64,000 nucleotides of DNA, from contig JAJCZU010000006.1 of assembly GCA_029262235.1 (NCBI GenBank), positions 198,934 to 262,933 on the forward strand, in the 5' to 3' direction. Each line of letters starts with the position of its first letter. Within the stretch, counting starts at the first letter, position 1. This DNA is from Candidatus Eiseniibacteriota bacterium. Lineage in GTDB: Bacteria > Orphanbacterota > Orphanbacteria > Orphanbacterales > Orphanbacteraceae. The translations under genes were made by a program, and so were the position numbers. The notes under the pieces are model-generated. The model was not told the DNA's origin, did no database searches, and saw only the letters and a list, made by a program, of their open reading frames with translations. Below are positions 24,634-32,136 of the stretch, piece after piece.

Positions 24634-25845
24634 ATGCAGGACATATTGATTTTGAACGGGGCGCGAACCCCGATGACCGAATGGTCCGGCGGCAAGACAG
24701 GCACCGGGCAGCGCGGTGGCGCGCTGAAGGACATGAGCGCGATCGAACTCGGCGCCCACGCCGTGCGCGCGGCGCTGTCACGCGCCGGTGTGGATCCGGC
24801 GCAGGTGGAACATGTGGTGATGGGGAACGCGCTGCAGACATCGGGTGACGCGATTTACGGCGCGCGCCATGTTGCGCTCAAAGCCGGCGTCCCCATCGAG
24901 TCCCCCGCGCTCACCGTGAACCGCCTCTGCGGGTCGGGCCTCCAGTCGGTCGTTTCGGCTGCGCAGATGATGCAGCTGGGCGAAGCGTCCATTACGGTCG
25001 CGGGAGGCATGGAGAATCTGAGCCAGGCGCCTCACGTCATGCGCGGCGCCCGGGAAGGGTATCGGCTCGGACAGACGGCGGCGCTCGAAGATCTGCTCAT
25101 GGTCGCGCTTCACGATCCGATGTGCGGCTGCTACATGGCCGGCACTGCCGAGAACCTGGCCCGCCAGATGAAAATCTCGCGTGAAGAGCAGGACGACTTC
25201 GCGCTCGAGAGCATGACGCGCTCGATCGCAGCGATGAAACAGGGCCGCTTCAAAGAAGAGATCGAGCCGATCGAAGTGCAGCGTGGTCGCAAGACCTTCA
25301 CGGTCGAACATGACGATCACATGCAGGCCGAACCTTCACGTGAAAGTCTTGCCGCGCTCCCGACCGCGTTCGGCAAGGACGGCTTCGTCACGGCCGGGAA
25401 CGCGAGCGGCATCGTCGACGGGGCGGCCGCACTCGTACTCGCCACCGAGGCGAAGGCCCGCGAGATGGGGCAGAAGGGAATGGCGCAGGTCAAGAACTGG
25501 GCCTACGTCGGCGTCGAGCCGGAGATCATGGGCATCGGCCCCGCGCCGGCCATCCGCGCGCTCCTCGAAAAAACCGGACTCGGCCTCGACGACATCGGCC
25601 TCTTCGAAATCAACGAAGCGTTCGCCGCCCAGTATCTCGCGGTGGAAATGGACCTGGACCTCGATCGCTCGCGCGTAAACGTGAACGGCGGCGCAATCGG
25701 CCTCGGACACCCGCTCGGCGCGACCGGTACGCGGCTGCTGTATACGCTGGCGCTCGAAATGAACAAACGCGAAGTACGCTACGGAATCGCATCGGCCTGT
25801 ATCGGGGGCGGCCAGGGCATGGCCGTGCTGCTCGAGTCGGTATAA
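24634..25845 (+). CDS. Thiolase (acetyl-CoA C-acyltransferase)
   Basis: The 403-residue protein carries the acyl-accepting Cys in NRLCGSGLQSVVSAAQ, the NEAFAAQ motif, the catalytic His in GGAIGLGHPLGATGTR and the second Cys in ASACIGGGQGMAVLLE. This is a complete thiolase set. It condenses or cleaves acyl-CoA and acetyl-CoA; direction is not readable. The ATG at 24634 has AGGAG eight bases upstream, with an in-frame GTG directly before it. It sits 65 bases after the crotonase gene and 10 before the acyl-CoA dehydrogenase gene. Confidence 0.95.
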   Translation: MQDILILNGARTPMTEWSGGKTGTGQRGGALKDMSAIELGAHAVRAALSRAGVDPAQVEHVVMGNALQTSGDAIYGARHVALKAGVPIESPALTVNRLCGSGLQSVVSAAQMMQLGEASITVAGGMENLSQAPHVMRGAREGYRLGQTAALEDLLMVALHDPMCGCYMAGTAENLARQMKISREEQDDFALESMTRSIAAMKQGRFKEEIEPIEVQRGRKTFTVEHDDHMQAEPSRESLAALPTAFGKDGFVTAGNASGIVDGAAALVLATEAKAREMGQKGMAQVKNWAYVGVEPEIMGIGPAPAIRALLEKTGLGLDDIGLFEINEAFAAQYLAVEMDLDLDRSRVNVNGGAIGLGHPLGATGTRLLYTLALEMNKREVRYGIASACIGGGQGMAVLLESV

Positions 25846-25855
25846 AGGAGCCCGC

Positions 25856-27001
25856 ATGGACTTTTCGCTCAGCGAAGAACAGGTCATGATCCGCAACATG
25901 GCGCGGCAGTTCGCCCGGGAGATGGAACCCGAAGCGCGTGAGGCCGAGGAAAGCCAGGAATTCTCCCATGCGATCACAAAGCGGATGGCCGAAAACGGTT
26001 TCCTGGGAATGGTCGTGCCCGAAGAGTACGGCGGCATGGGGACCGACTACACGAGCTACCTGCTCGTGATCGAAGAGATCGCGCGCGCGAACATGTCGCA
26101 GTCGATGGTCGTCGGCCTGCACAACTCGCTGCTTGCGTATCCGCTGCTCGCGTACGGCACCGAAGCGCAGAAGAAGAAGTACCTGCACGGGCTCGCGACC
26201 GGCTACATGCTCGGATGCTACTCGCTCAGTGAGCCGAACGCCGGCTCCGACGCCGGCGGCATCGCGACGACCGCGGTCAAGACCGACGACGGTTACGTGA
26301 TCAACGGCAGCAAGATCTTTTCGACGAACGGATCCGTCGCCGACTTTCTGATTCTCTTCGTAAAGACGAATCCCGACCTCGGGTACAAGGGAATGAGCGC
26401 GCTGCTCGTCGATACGGACACGCCCGGTTTCGCGGTCGGCAAGATCGAAAAGAAAATGGGGATTCTCGCTTCTCCCACGTGCGAACTGAGCTTTACTGAT
26501 GTGAAGGTTCCGCATGACGCCCTTCTCGGTGAAGAGGGGAAGGGGATCCGCATCGCGCTCGAAACGCTCGACGGCGGCCGGGTCTCCGTTGCCGCGACGG
26601 GAGTGGCGATGGGCGAAGAGGCTTTCGATTTAGCTGTAAAGTATGCGAAAGAGCGCAATCAGTTCGGTCATCCGATTGCCGACTTTCAGGGAATTCAGTG
26701 GAAGCTGGCGGACATGCGCACCGAGATCGATGCCGCGCGCTACCTGACGTACTATGCTGCCTGGCGCAAGGATCAGGGGCTGCCCTACACGCGAGAAGCT
26801 TCGCAGGCGAAACTGTTCGCGACCGAAATGGCTTCGCGCTGCATTCATTCGTCGATGCAGATCCACGGCGGCTACGGCTTCATGAAGGAATACAAGATCG
26901 AGCAGCTCTATCGCGACTGCAAAGCCGCGGAGCTGTACGAAGGAACGAGCGAAATTCAACGGACCGTGATCGGACGTGCGGTGCTGAAGGACAAATCATG
27001 A
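25856..27001 (+). CDS. Acyl-CoA dehydrogenase (short-chain/butyryl type)
   Basis: The 381-residue flavoprotein begins MDFSLSEEQVMIRNMARQFA and has the FAD-binding signature CYSLSEPNAGSDAGGI, then FGHPIADFQGIQ, MQIHGGYGFMKEY and the catalytic Glu in LYEGTSEIQRTVIGR. Position of that Glu and length are typical of short-chain acyl-CoA dehydrogenases. It oxidises acyl-CoA to enoyl-CoA and passes electrons to an electron transfer flavoprotein, not found here. AAAGGAG lies just before the start. Its stop overlaps the next start (ATGA). Confidence 0.95.
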   Translation: MDFSLSEEQVMIRNMARQFAREMEPEAREAEESQEFSHAITKRMAENGFLGMVVPEEYGGMGTDYTSYLLVIEEIARANMSQSMVVGLHNSLLAYPLLAYGTEAQKKKYLHGLATGYMLGCYSLSEPNAGSDAGGIATTAVKTDDGYVINGSKIFSTNGSVADFLILFVKTNPDLGYKGMSALLVDTDTPGFAVGKIEKKMGILASPTCELSFTDVKVPHDALLGEEGKGIRIALETLDGGRVSVAATGVAMGEEAFDLAVKYAKERNQFGHPIADFQGIQWKLADMRTEIDAARYLTYYAAWRKDQGLPYTREASQAKLFATEMASRCIHSSMQIHGGYGFMKEYKIEQLYRDCKAAELYEGTSEIQRTVIGRAVLKDKS

Positions 27002-28065
27002 GCAAGGAATACACGATTGCCGTCGTGCCCGGTGACGGGATCGGCGAAGAGATCATTCGCGAAGGAATCAAGATCCTCGACGTCGCGGCCGAACGATACG
27101 GCTTCAAGACGAAGTACACACACTATCCGCACGGGGCGGACCACTACCTCGCCACCGGTGACCTCTTCCCGGACGAGGTGCTGCATGAATGCGCCGACCA
27201 CGACACGATCCTGCTCGGCGCGATCGGCGATCCACGGATCGAAGTGGGACTTCTCGAGCGCGCCATCATCGGCGGCATTCGCTGGAAGCTCGACCTCTAT
27301 ATCAACCTGCGCCCGATCAAGCTGTATGCGGAGCATCTCTGCCCGTTGAAAGATACGAAGCCGGAAAATCTCGACATTCTCGTGATTCGCGAGAATACGG
27401 AAAGCATCTATGTCGGCCTCGGCGGGAACTTCAAAGAGGGAACGCCGGACGAAGTCGCGATCGCGGAGATGATCATGACGCGCAAGGGAGTCGAACGCGC
27501 CGTGCGCTACGCGTATCACGCGGCGATGAAGCGCGACCGCAGGAAGCTGACGCTCGTAGACAAGGCGAACGCGATTCGGCCGCAGGCGATCTGGACGCGC
27601 ACGTTCGAGGAAGTCGGGCGTGAGTTCCCCGAAGTGGAGCAGGATCATGCCTATATCGACGCGGCCTGCATGTGGCTCGTCAAGAATCCAGAAGCGTTCG
27701 ACGTCATCGTTGTCGACAACATCTTCGGCGACATTCTCACCGACCTCGGCGCGATGCTGCAGGGCGGGCTCGGGATCGCGGCTTCGGGCAACATTCATCC
27801 CGGCGGCGTTTCGATGTTCGAGCCGATTCACGGATCGGCGCCGAAGTACCGCGGCAAGAACGTGGCGAATCCTCTCGCGACGATCGCGGCGGTGCAGATG
27901 ATGCTTGCGCACCTCGGCGAAACGGAGGCGGCCGCCACGATCGAGGAATCGATCGCGGAGCTTCTCTCGTCGAAGCGGATTCCGGATCTGTCCGCCAGGA
28001 GCGGGCTCAAGACCGACGAGATCGGCGATCTGGTAGTCGAGAAGATGGGGCAGAAGGTCAGTTAG
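26998..28065 (+). CDS. Isocitrate/isopropylmalate dehydrogenase family protein
   Basis: The 355-residue protein shows the decarboxylating beta-hydroxyacid dehydrogenase fold: [15 protein letters not shown], the substrate segment [28 protein letters not shown], the catalytic Lys/Asn region [11 protein letters not shown] and the metal-binding block [20 protein letters not shown]. The nucleotide loop [18 protein letters not shown] favours NAD. RENTE resembles isocitrate-type enzymes while the overall length is closer to 3-isopropylmalate or tartrate dehydrogenase, so specificity is open. Overlap with the acyl-CoA dehydrogenase gene suggests work on a product of the same pathway. The stop overlaps the convergent sulfatase-like gene by eight bases. 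Confidence 0.85.
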   Translation: MSKEYTIAVVPGDGIGEEIIREGIKILDVAAERYGFKTKYTHYPHGADHYLATGDLFPDEVLHECADHDTILLGAIGDPRIEVGLLERAIIGGIRWKLDLYINLRPIKLYAEHLCPLKDTKPENLDILVIRENTESIYVGLGGNFKEGTPDEVAIAEMIMTRKGVERAVRYAYHAAMKRDRRKLTLVDKANAIRPQAIWTRTFEEVGREFPEVEQDHAYIDAACMWLVKNPEAFDVIVVDNIFGDILTDLGAMLQGGLGIAASGNIHPGGVSMFEPIHGSAPKYRGKNVANPLATIAAVQMMLAHLGETEAAATIEESIAELLSSKRIPDLSARSGLKTDEIGDLVVEKMGQKVS

Positions 28066-30025
28066 TTTCGACCTGAAGCGGGCGCCCGGATTTCTGCGCT
28101 TCCTCGAGCGCCTTGTTGATATCCTGCATCGATCGCCTGGCGAGTTGAATCGAGCGCTCGTCCGATCCGTTCTGGATCAGCGCGTCCCACTCGCTGACGG
28201 CCTCCGAGTAGTGTCCGCTCCGCGCGTGCGCCACTCCCAGGTTGTAGCGGGCGATGTCGAGCGTGGGATCCATTGCGCTTGCCTTGCCGAGGTATTCGAC
28301 CGCCTTCGGGAACTGTTCCATCCGGAGATACGCCATCCCCGCCCAGAAGTACCCCTTGATGTAGCGGGGGTGCGATACGGTGACCTTCGTGAAGGTGTTG
28401 ATCGCGTCTTCATAGTGTCCGAGGCGAAGCTGCAGGTTCCCCACGTTGTCGTAGATTCGCGGCTGGCCGGGAAAGATTTCCATGAGCCGAACGGATACCG
28501 CGAGCGATGAGTCAAGCATTCCATACGTAAAATATTCCATCGATTCATGCAGGCCGTCGATCGAACGGGCCATGTCTTTCGGGTCGGCTTCCTGATTCTC
28601 GGCCATCGCGATTCTGCGCTCCGTGCGCTGAATGTATCCAAGCGCCTCCAGCTTCTTTCGACTTTCGAAGTCGACTTCTGCCGGAATGTCTTCGGCCGAG
28701 TCCGTAATCGTAAGCAACTCCGCGCGCAGTTCGGCCGCCTTCGCGATGTGCCGGTCGGCGAGGTTCTCCGTCTCGCCCGGATCCTGCGTCAGGTTGTAGA
28801 GCTCGGGCGTCGGCGCTTCGATGTATTTCCATCCGTTCTTTCGCAGTCCGAACAGGCGAACGCAGAGATTGTGCTGCGGGGAGTACGACTCCACGTATTG
28901 CGTGAGGTCCTCGGGAAACGGGGCGACGCCGTCGAGAAACGGCACGAGGCTGACGCCGTCGATGTCGTCCGCCGGCATGACACCCGCGAGTTCGAGAAAC
29001 GTGGGGAGCACGTCCGCGCTTCGTACGGGGGCCGATACGATCCGGGGCCATTCGTCAGGCACCGCGCCGCCCGCCAGCAGGAACGGGATCTGTACGGTGG
29101 TGTCGTAAATGAACTGATCGTGATAGCGCTCGCGGTGTTGCCCGAGCCCCTCGCCATGGTCCGCCGTGAACAGGATGAGCGTGTTGTCGTAGACTCCGCG
29201 ATCCTCGAGCAGGCGTTTGATGTCGCGCAGATGGTGGTCGAGGTAAGTGATCTCCCCGTTGTACAGATCGGAAGGGTACGCGAGGTCCGTGTACATGCTG
29301 CTGTACGGGGGAGGAGGATCGTAAATCCCGTGCGGGTCGAAGTAGTGGAGCCAGAGAAAAAAGGGTTCGTCGGTCAGTGTGTCGATCCACTCCTTGACGA
29401 GCGGCGCGACCTGTTCCGCACGGCGCTGCTCCGACTCGAACTGCAGATTGTACGCCTTCGGTCCCGAGATGAGACGCTCGTCGTAGAGCACGAACTCGCG
29501 CGGAATGTCGTCGCGATACGTGTCGAAGCCCTGGTTCAGGCCGTACTTCCTGTTCAGCGGAAAGGCCGAAAGAACGGCGCCCGTCTGATAGCCCGCCTTC
29601 TTCAGATACTCCGCGATCGTTGTCTTTTCGTCCGCCAGCGTGTAGGCGCCGTTGTCATGCACGCCGTTGTTCGGGGGGAACTGGCCCGTCATGAAAGTCG
29701 TGTGTGACGGAAGCGTGAGCGGAACGGAAGCGATCGCGTCGCGAAAGAGCACGCCCTCGCGCGCCCACTCGTCGATCATCGGAGTCCGGATCGACTCATT
29801 TCCGTAGCAGCCGAGGTGGTCGAACCGCAGCGTGTCGATCGTGATGATCACGAGGTTTACGCCCGGGATTCGCGCGTCGCGCCCTCCGCATCCGGGGGCG
29901 CCGAGCAGCAGGATCATGGGGAGAAGTACCCGAAGGCCGAGAAATGGCCCAGGGCGCGCCTGGATGGGGCCGGCGTCGGTTCGGGCGGCGCGGCGGAATG
30001 GCCGCATTCTGGGACGTATGGGCAT
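28058..30025 (-). CDS. Sulfatase-fold (alkaline phosphatase superfamily) lipoprotein with C-terminal TPRs
   Basis: The 655-residue product starts at the ATG at 30025 (AGGAA upstream; a GTG precedes it). A basic N-terminus and hydrophobic stretch end in LLLGAPGCGG, a likely but imperfect lipobox. The enzyme domain has the metal-binding segments IITIDTLRFDHLGCYG, HYFDPHGIYDPPPP and LFTADHGEGLGQH. Where sulfatases have C-x-P-S-R, this protein has TLPSH (in SVPLTLPSHTTFMTG), so the formylglycine nucleophile is absent and a Thr takes its place, as in phosphoester-acting relatives. From about residue 490 several TPR-like helices follow (IYDNVGNLQLRLGHYEDAIN, YFWAGMAYLRMEQFPKAVEY, ARYNLGVAHARSGHYSEAVS). 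Probably periplasmic; substrate unknown. Confidence 0.85.
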   Translation of the reverse strand: MPIRPRMRPFRRAARTDAGPIQARPGPFLGLRVLLPMILLLGAPGCGGRDARIPGVNLVIITIDTLRFDHLGCYGNESIRTPMIDEWAREGVLFRDAIASVPLTLPSHTTFMTGQFPPNNGVHDNGAYTLADEKTTIAEYLKKAGYQTGAVLSAFPLNRKYGLNQGFDTYRDDIPREFVLYDERLISGPKAYNLQFESEQRRAEQVAPLVKEWIDTLTDEPFFLWLHYFDPHGIYDPPPPYSSMYTDLAYPSDLYNGEITYLDHHLRDIKRLLEDRGVYDNTLILFTADHGEGLGQHRERYHDQFIYDTTVQIPFLLAGGAVPDEWPRIVSAPVRSADVLPTFLELAGVMPADDIDGVSLVPFLDGVAPFPEDLTQYVESYSPQHNLCVRLFGLRKNGWKYIEAPTPELYNLTQDPGETENLADRHIAKAAELRAELLTITDSAEDIPAEVDFESRKKLEALGYIQRTERRIAMAENQEADPKDMARSIDGLHESMEYFTYGMLDSSLAVSVRLMEIFPGQPRIYDNVGNLQLRLGHYEDAINTFTKVTVSHPRYIKGYFWAGMAYLRMEQFPKAVEYLGKASAMDPTLDIARYNLGVAHARSGHYSEAVSEWDALIQNGSDERSIQLARRSMQDINKALEEAQKSGRPLQVETN

Positions 30026-30126
30026 CACGATTCCTGTGGGCTGTCGATTCTACCCACCGCGTGACAGGCGGGTTGATTCATGGTAACGTATTCAAATACA
30101 TAGAGATGGGCGTGCCAAAAAAATCC

Positions 30127-30156
30127 TTGCCAACCGGAGGTGCCCTCATCTATTAT
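30127..30156 (+). promoter_or_regulatory. Promoter of the dcw cluster
   Basis: TTGCCA (30127-30132), an 18-base spacer and TATTAT (30151-30156), continuing as TATTATACCC. Predicted initiation is near 30163, directly at the MraZ boxes. The element matches the promoter at 2844-2873 in spacing and -10 sequence. Confidence 0.7.
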
Positions 30157-30163
30157 ACCCGGG

Positions 30164-30178
30164 TGGGTAATTGTGGGT
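30164..30178 (+). promoter_or_regulatory. MraZ operator: two TGGGT boxes
   Basis: TGGGT occurs at 30164-30168 and 30174-30178, ten bases apart with a five-base spacer. This is the repeat pattern bound by MraZ upstream of dcw clusters in studied bacteria. The boxes lie at or just after the expected transcription start, so MraZ could repress its own operon. Confidence 0.75.
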
Positions 30179-30332
30179 AGAGACCCTCGATCGGATCGGT
30201 TCGAGCTTTGGGGGCTCGGAAACGACCAAGTGCAACTGAGAGCCACGCTAAACCTGTTCATTCCGGCAGTATACGGGCCCCCGTCATACGTGACAACCGA
30301 CGATCAGGGTGTCGTTCCATTGGATCGATATC

Positions 30333-30809
30333 ATGGCGCGTTTTTATGGCACATATCGCTACTCGGCGGATACGAAAGGGCGGATGAATGTCCCGGCCCC
30401 TTATCGTAAGGCTATCGCCGACGAACCCGACGGCAAGACCTTCTGGGTAACCATCGGGCTCGAGCGCTGCCTCAAAGTCTACGCTCAGTCCGACTGGGAC
30501 AAACTCGAATCCGTTTTCGACGCGATCCCGATTTTCGATGAAGAGGGCCGTACGCTGGCCCGCGAAGTATTCGGCAACGCCCGCCCCGAGTCGTTCGACA
30601 AGCAGGGGCGAATCATGCTTCACAAGGAACTCCGTGAATACGCCGGAATCAAGAAGGACGTCGTGATCGTGGGGCTCCGCGACCACTTCGAAATCTGGGC
30701 GGCGGAAGAGCGGGAGCACGCCAGAAAAGCGGCACCTCCGATGAACAAGGTCGCGCAGAACACGCTCAAGACGATCCGCGAGAACGGTCCGAAGCGGGAG
30801 GGCGCATGA
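30333..30809 (+). CDS. mraZ: Transcriptional regulator MraZ
   Basis: The 158-residue protein has two AbrB-like half-domains with the DxxxR cores YSADTKGRMNVPAPYR (about 9-24) and FDKQGRIMLHKELREYA (about 90-106). It binds direct repeats upstream of dcw clusters and usually represses them; such boxes are visible at 30164-30178. The ATG at 30333 fits the family start MARFYGTY and is preferred to an upstream in-frame ATG; the ribosome binding site is weak. Its stop overlaps the rsmH start (ATGA). Length is slightly above the usual 140-150 because of a basic C-terminal tail. Confidence 0.95.
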   Translation: MARFYGTYRYSADTKGRMNVPAPYRKAIADEPDGKTFWVTIGLERCLKVYAQSDWDKLESVFDAIPIFDEEGRTLAREVFGNARPESFDKQGRIMLHKELREYAGIKKDVVIVGLRDHFEIWAAEEREHARKAAPPMNKVAQNTLKTIRENGPKREGA

Positions 30810-31750
30810 GCCGCCACCCCGAACATGTCTCCGTGATGCCGAACGAAGTCAAAGCGTCGTTCGAACTGATGCCGGAAGGCACCTTCGTCGACGTCACGCT
30901 CGGCATGGGCGGGCACTCCATACGAATTCTCCGCGAGATCCCCGGCATCCGTCGTTTCGTCGGGATCGATCGCGACGCGGATATCCTTGCGATCGCGCGC
31001 GAGCGCATGCAGGACATCCCGGTCGAACTCTTTCTCGTGCACGGCAATTTCCAGGACGTGAAAGATCTGCTTCCTCCGGGAACGGAGAAGGACGTGGCCG
31101 GCATTCTCGGCGATCTGGGAATTTCCACACTGCAACTGGATACGCCGGAGCGCGGTTTCGCGTTTCAGTCAGACGCGCCCATCGACATGCGTATGGATCG
31201 TACGCAGGAGAAGAGCGCCTATCATGTGATCAACGAATATTCCGAGGACCAGCTATCGAAAATCCTGCGCGAGTGGGGTGAGGTAAGGGGTGCAAGACGA
31301 ATCGCGCAGGAGATCGTGCGTGAGCGAGATGCGGAGCCGATCGGGACTACCGGTCGGTTCGCCCGCACGATCTCGAAGCTGGTCCCGGATCGTTTTCTGA
31401 ACAAGGAACTCGCAAGGATCTTCCAGGCGATCCGGATCGAAGTGAACGACGAACTCTCCGCGCTGGAGAAGTGGCTCGAGGATGCAGTTTCCCTGCTTGT
31501 CCCGGACGGAGTCATCACGGTTCTTTCGTATCACTCGCTCGAGGATCGCATCGTCAAGAATCGGTTTCGGGAGTGGGCCCGGGGTTGCGTGTGTCCGCCA
31601 CGCCTGCCGGTCTGTCAGTGTGGACTTGCCCCGGTGCTCCGCCTCCCGAAACAAAAACTGCAGCGGCCGACTGAAGAAGAAGTGCGCGCCAACGGGCGGG
31701 CGAGAAGCGCGCGACTCCGGACGGCCATTCGCTTAGCGGAGGCTTCATGA
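30806..31750 (+). CDS. rsmH: 16S rRNA (cytosine-1402 N4) methyltransferase RsmH
   Basis: The 314-residue protein starts RHPEHVSVMPNEV and has the SAM motif FVDVTLGMGGHSIRIL, GIDRDADILAIA, GILGDLGISTLQLD and the C-terminal EVNDELSALEKWL and LSYHSLEDRIVK blocks. It methylates C1402 of 16S rRNA and is the second gene of dcw clusters. A CVCPPRLPVCQCG cysteine segment near 265-277 is part of the usual zinc-like loop. It overlaps mraZ and ftsL by ATGA. Confidence 0.97.
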   Translation: MSRHPEHVSVMPNEVKASFELMPEGTFVDVTLGMGGHSIRILREIPGIRRFVGIDRDADILAIARERMQDIPVELFLVHGNFQDVKDLLPPGTEKDVAGILGDLGISTLQLDTPERGFAFQSDAPIDMRMDRTQEKSAYHVINEYSEDQLSKILREWGEVRGARRIAQEIVRERDAEPIGTTGRFARTISKLVPDRFLNKELARIFQAIRIEVNDELSALEKWLEDAVSLLVPDGVITVLSYHSLEDRIVKNRFREWARGCVCPPRLPVCQCGLAPVLRLPKQKLQRPTEEEVRANGRARSARLRTAIRLAEAS

Positions 31751-32136
31751 ACAGGGCTCGTAAGAAGAAGAAGCGTACGCAGAAGAACCGGAGTCGTTCG
31801 ATCGGGTCGACGATTCCGATGATCGTGGTCGGGGGGCTTGTCTTGATTGCCTGTGTATCCCAGCGATTCTCCGTGGATCAGATGGTGTGTGAGAACCAGC
31901 GTCTGGCGCGCGATCTCGCTCAGAGCACGGAAGAACGCGATCGGATTCAGGGAACGGTGCAGCTTCTGTCCAGGCGCGACCGCATCGAAGAATTCGCCGT
32001 CGCGGAACTCGGCATGCGCACGCCGAATCAGCGCGAACAGCTGTATCTGCCGGAGTGGGAGGAAACGCCCGCGCCGGAATCTCACCTCGCTTCGCTCGTC
32101 GCTTCCGTGGCGAGCCGATGGAGGAGTGACGATTGA
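31747..32136 (+). CDS. ftsL: Cell division protein FtsL-like
   Basis: The 129-residue protein has a lysine/arginine-rich cytoplasmic tail (NRARKKKKRTQKN), one membrane helix (IPMIVVGGLVLIACVS) and a coiled-coil periplasmic part (QRLARDLAQSTEERDRIQGT, then RIEEFAVAELGM). This topology and its place between rsmH and ftsI identify FtsL, which with FtsB and FtsQ activates FtsWI at the septum. Sequence similarity in this family is weak, so position carries much of the weight. Overlaps on both sides (ATGA, TTGA). Confidence 0.85.
   Translation: MNRARKKKKRTQKNRSRSIGSTIPMIVVGGLVLIACVSQRFSVDQMVCENQRLARDLAQSTEERDRIQGTVQLLSRRDRIEEFAVAELGMRTPNQREQLYLPEWEETPAPESHLASLVASVASRWRSDD

Larger units (their letters stand above)
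30026..30332. other. Divergent intergenic region between the sulfatase-fold lipoprotein gene and mraZ
   Basis: This 307-base stretch holds the mraZ promoter and MraZ boxes and leaves a leader of about 170 bases before the mraZ start. No reading frame in it has family features. A run of seven A residues (30117-30123) lies just upstream of the promoter. The promoter of the leftward gene must also lie here, but I could not place it. Confidence 0.6.

Noticed and set aside
30052-30056. Single inverted TGGGT near the start of the sulfatase-fold gene as a further MraZ box
   Set aside because: Only one copy without the 10-base repeat; a five-base match is expected by chance.
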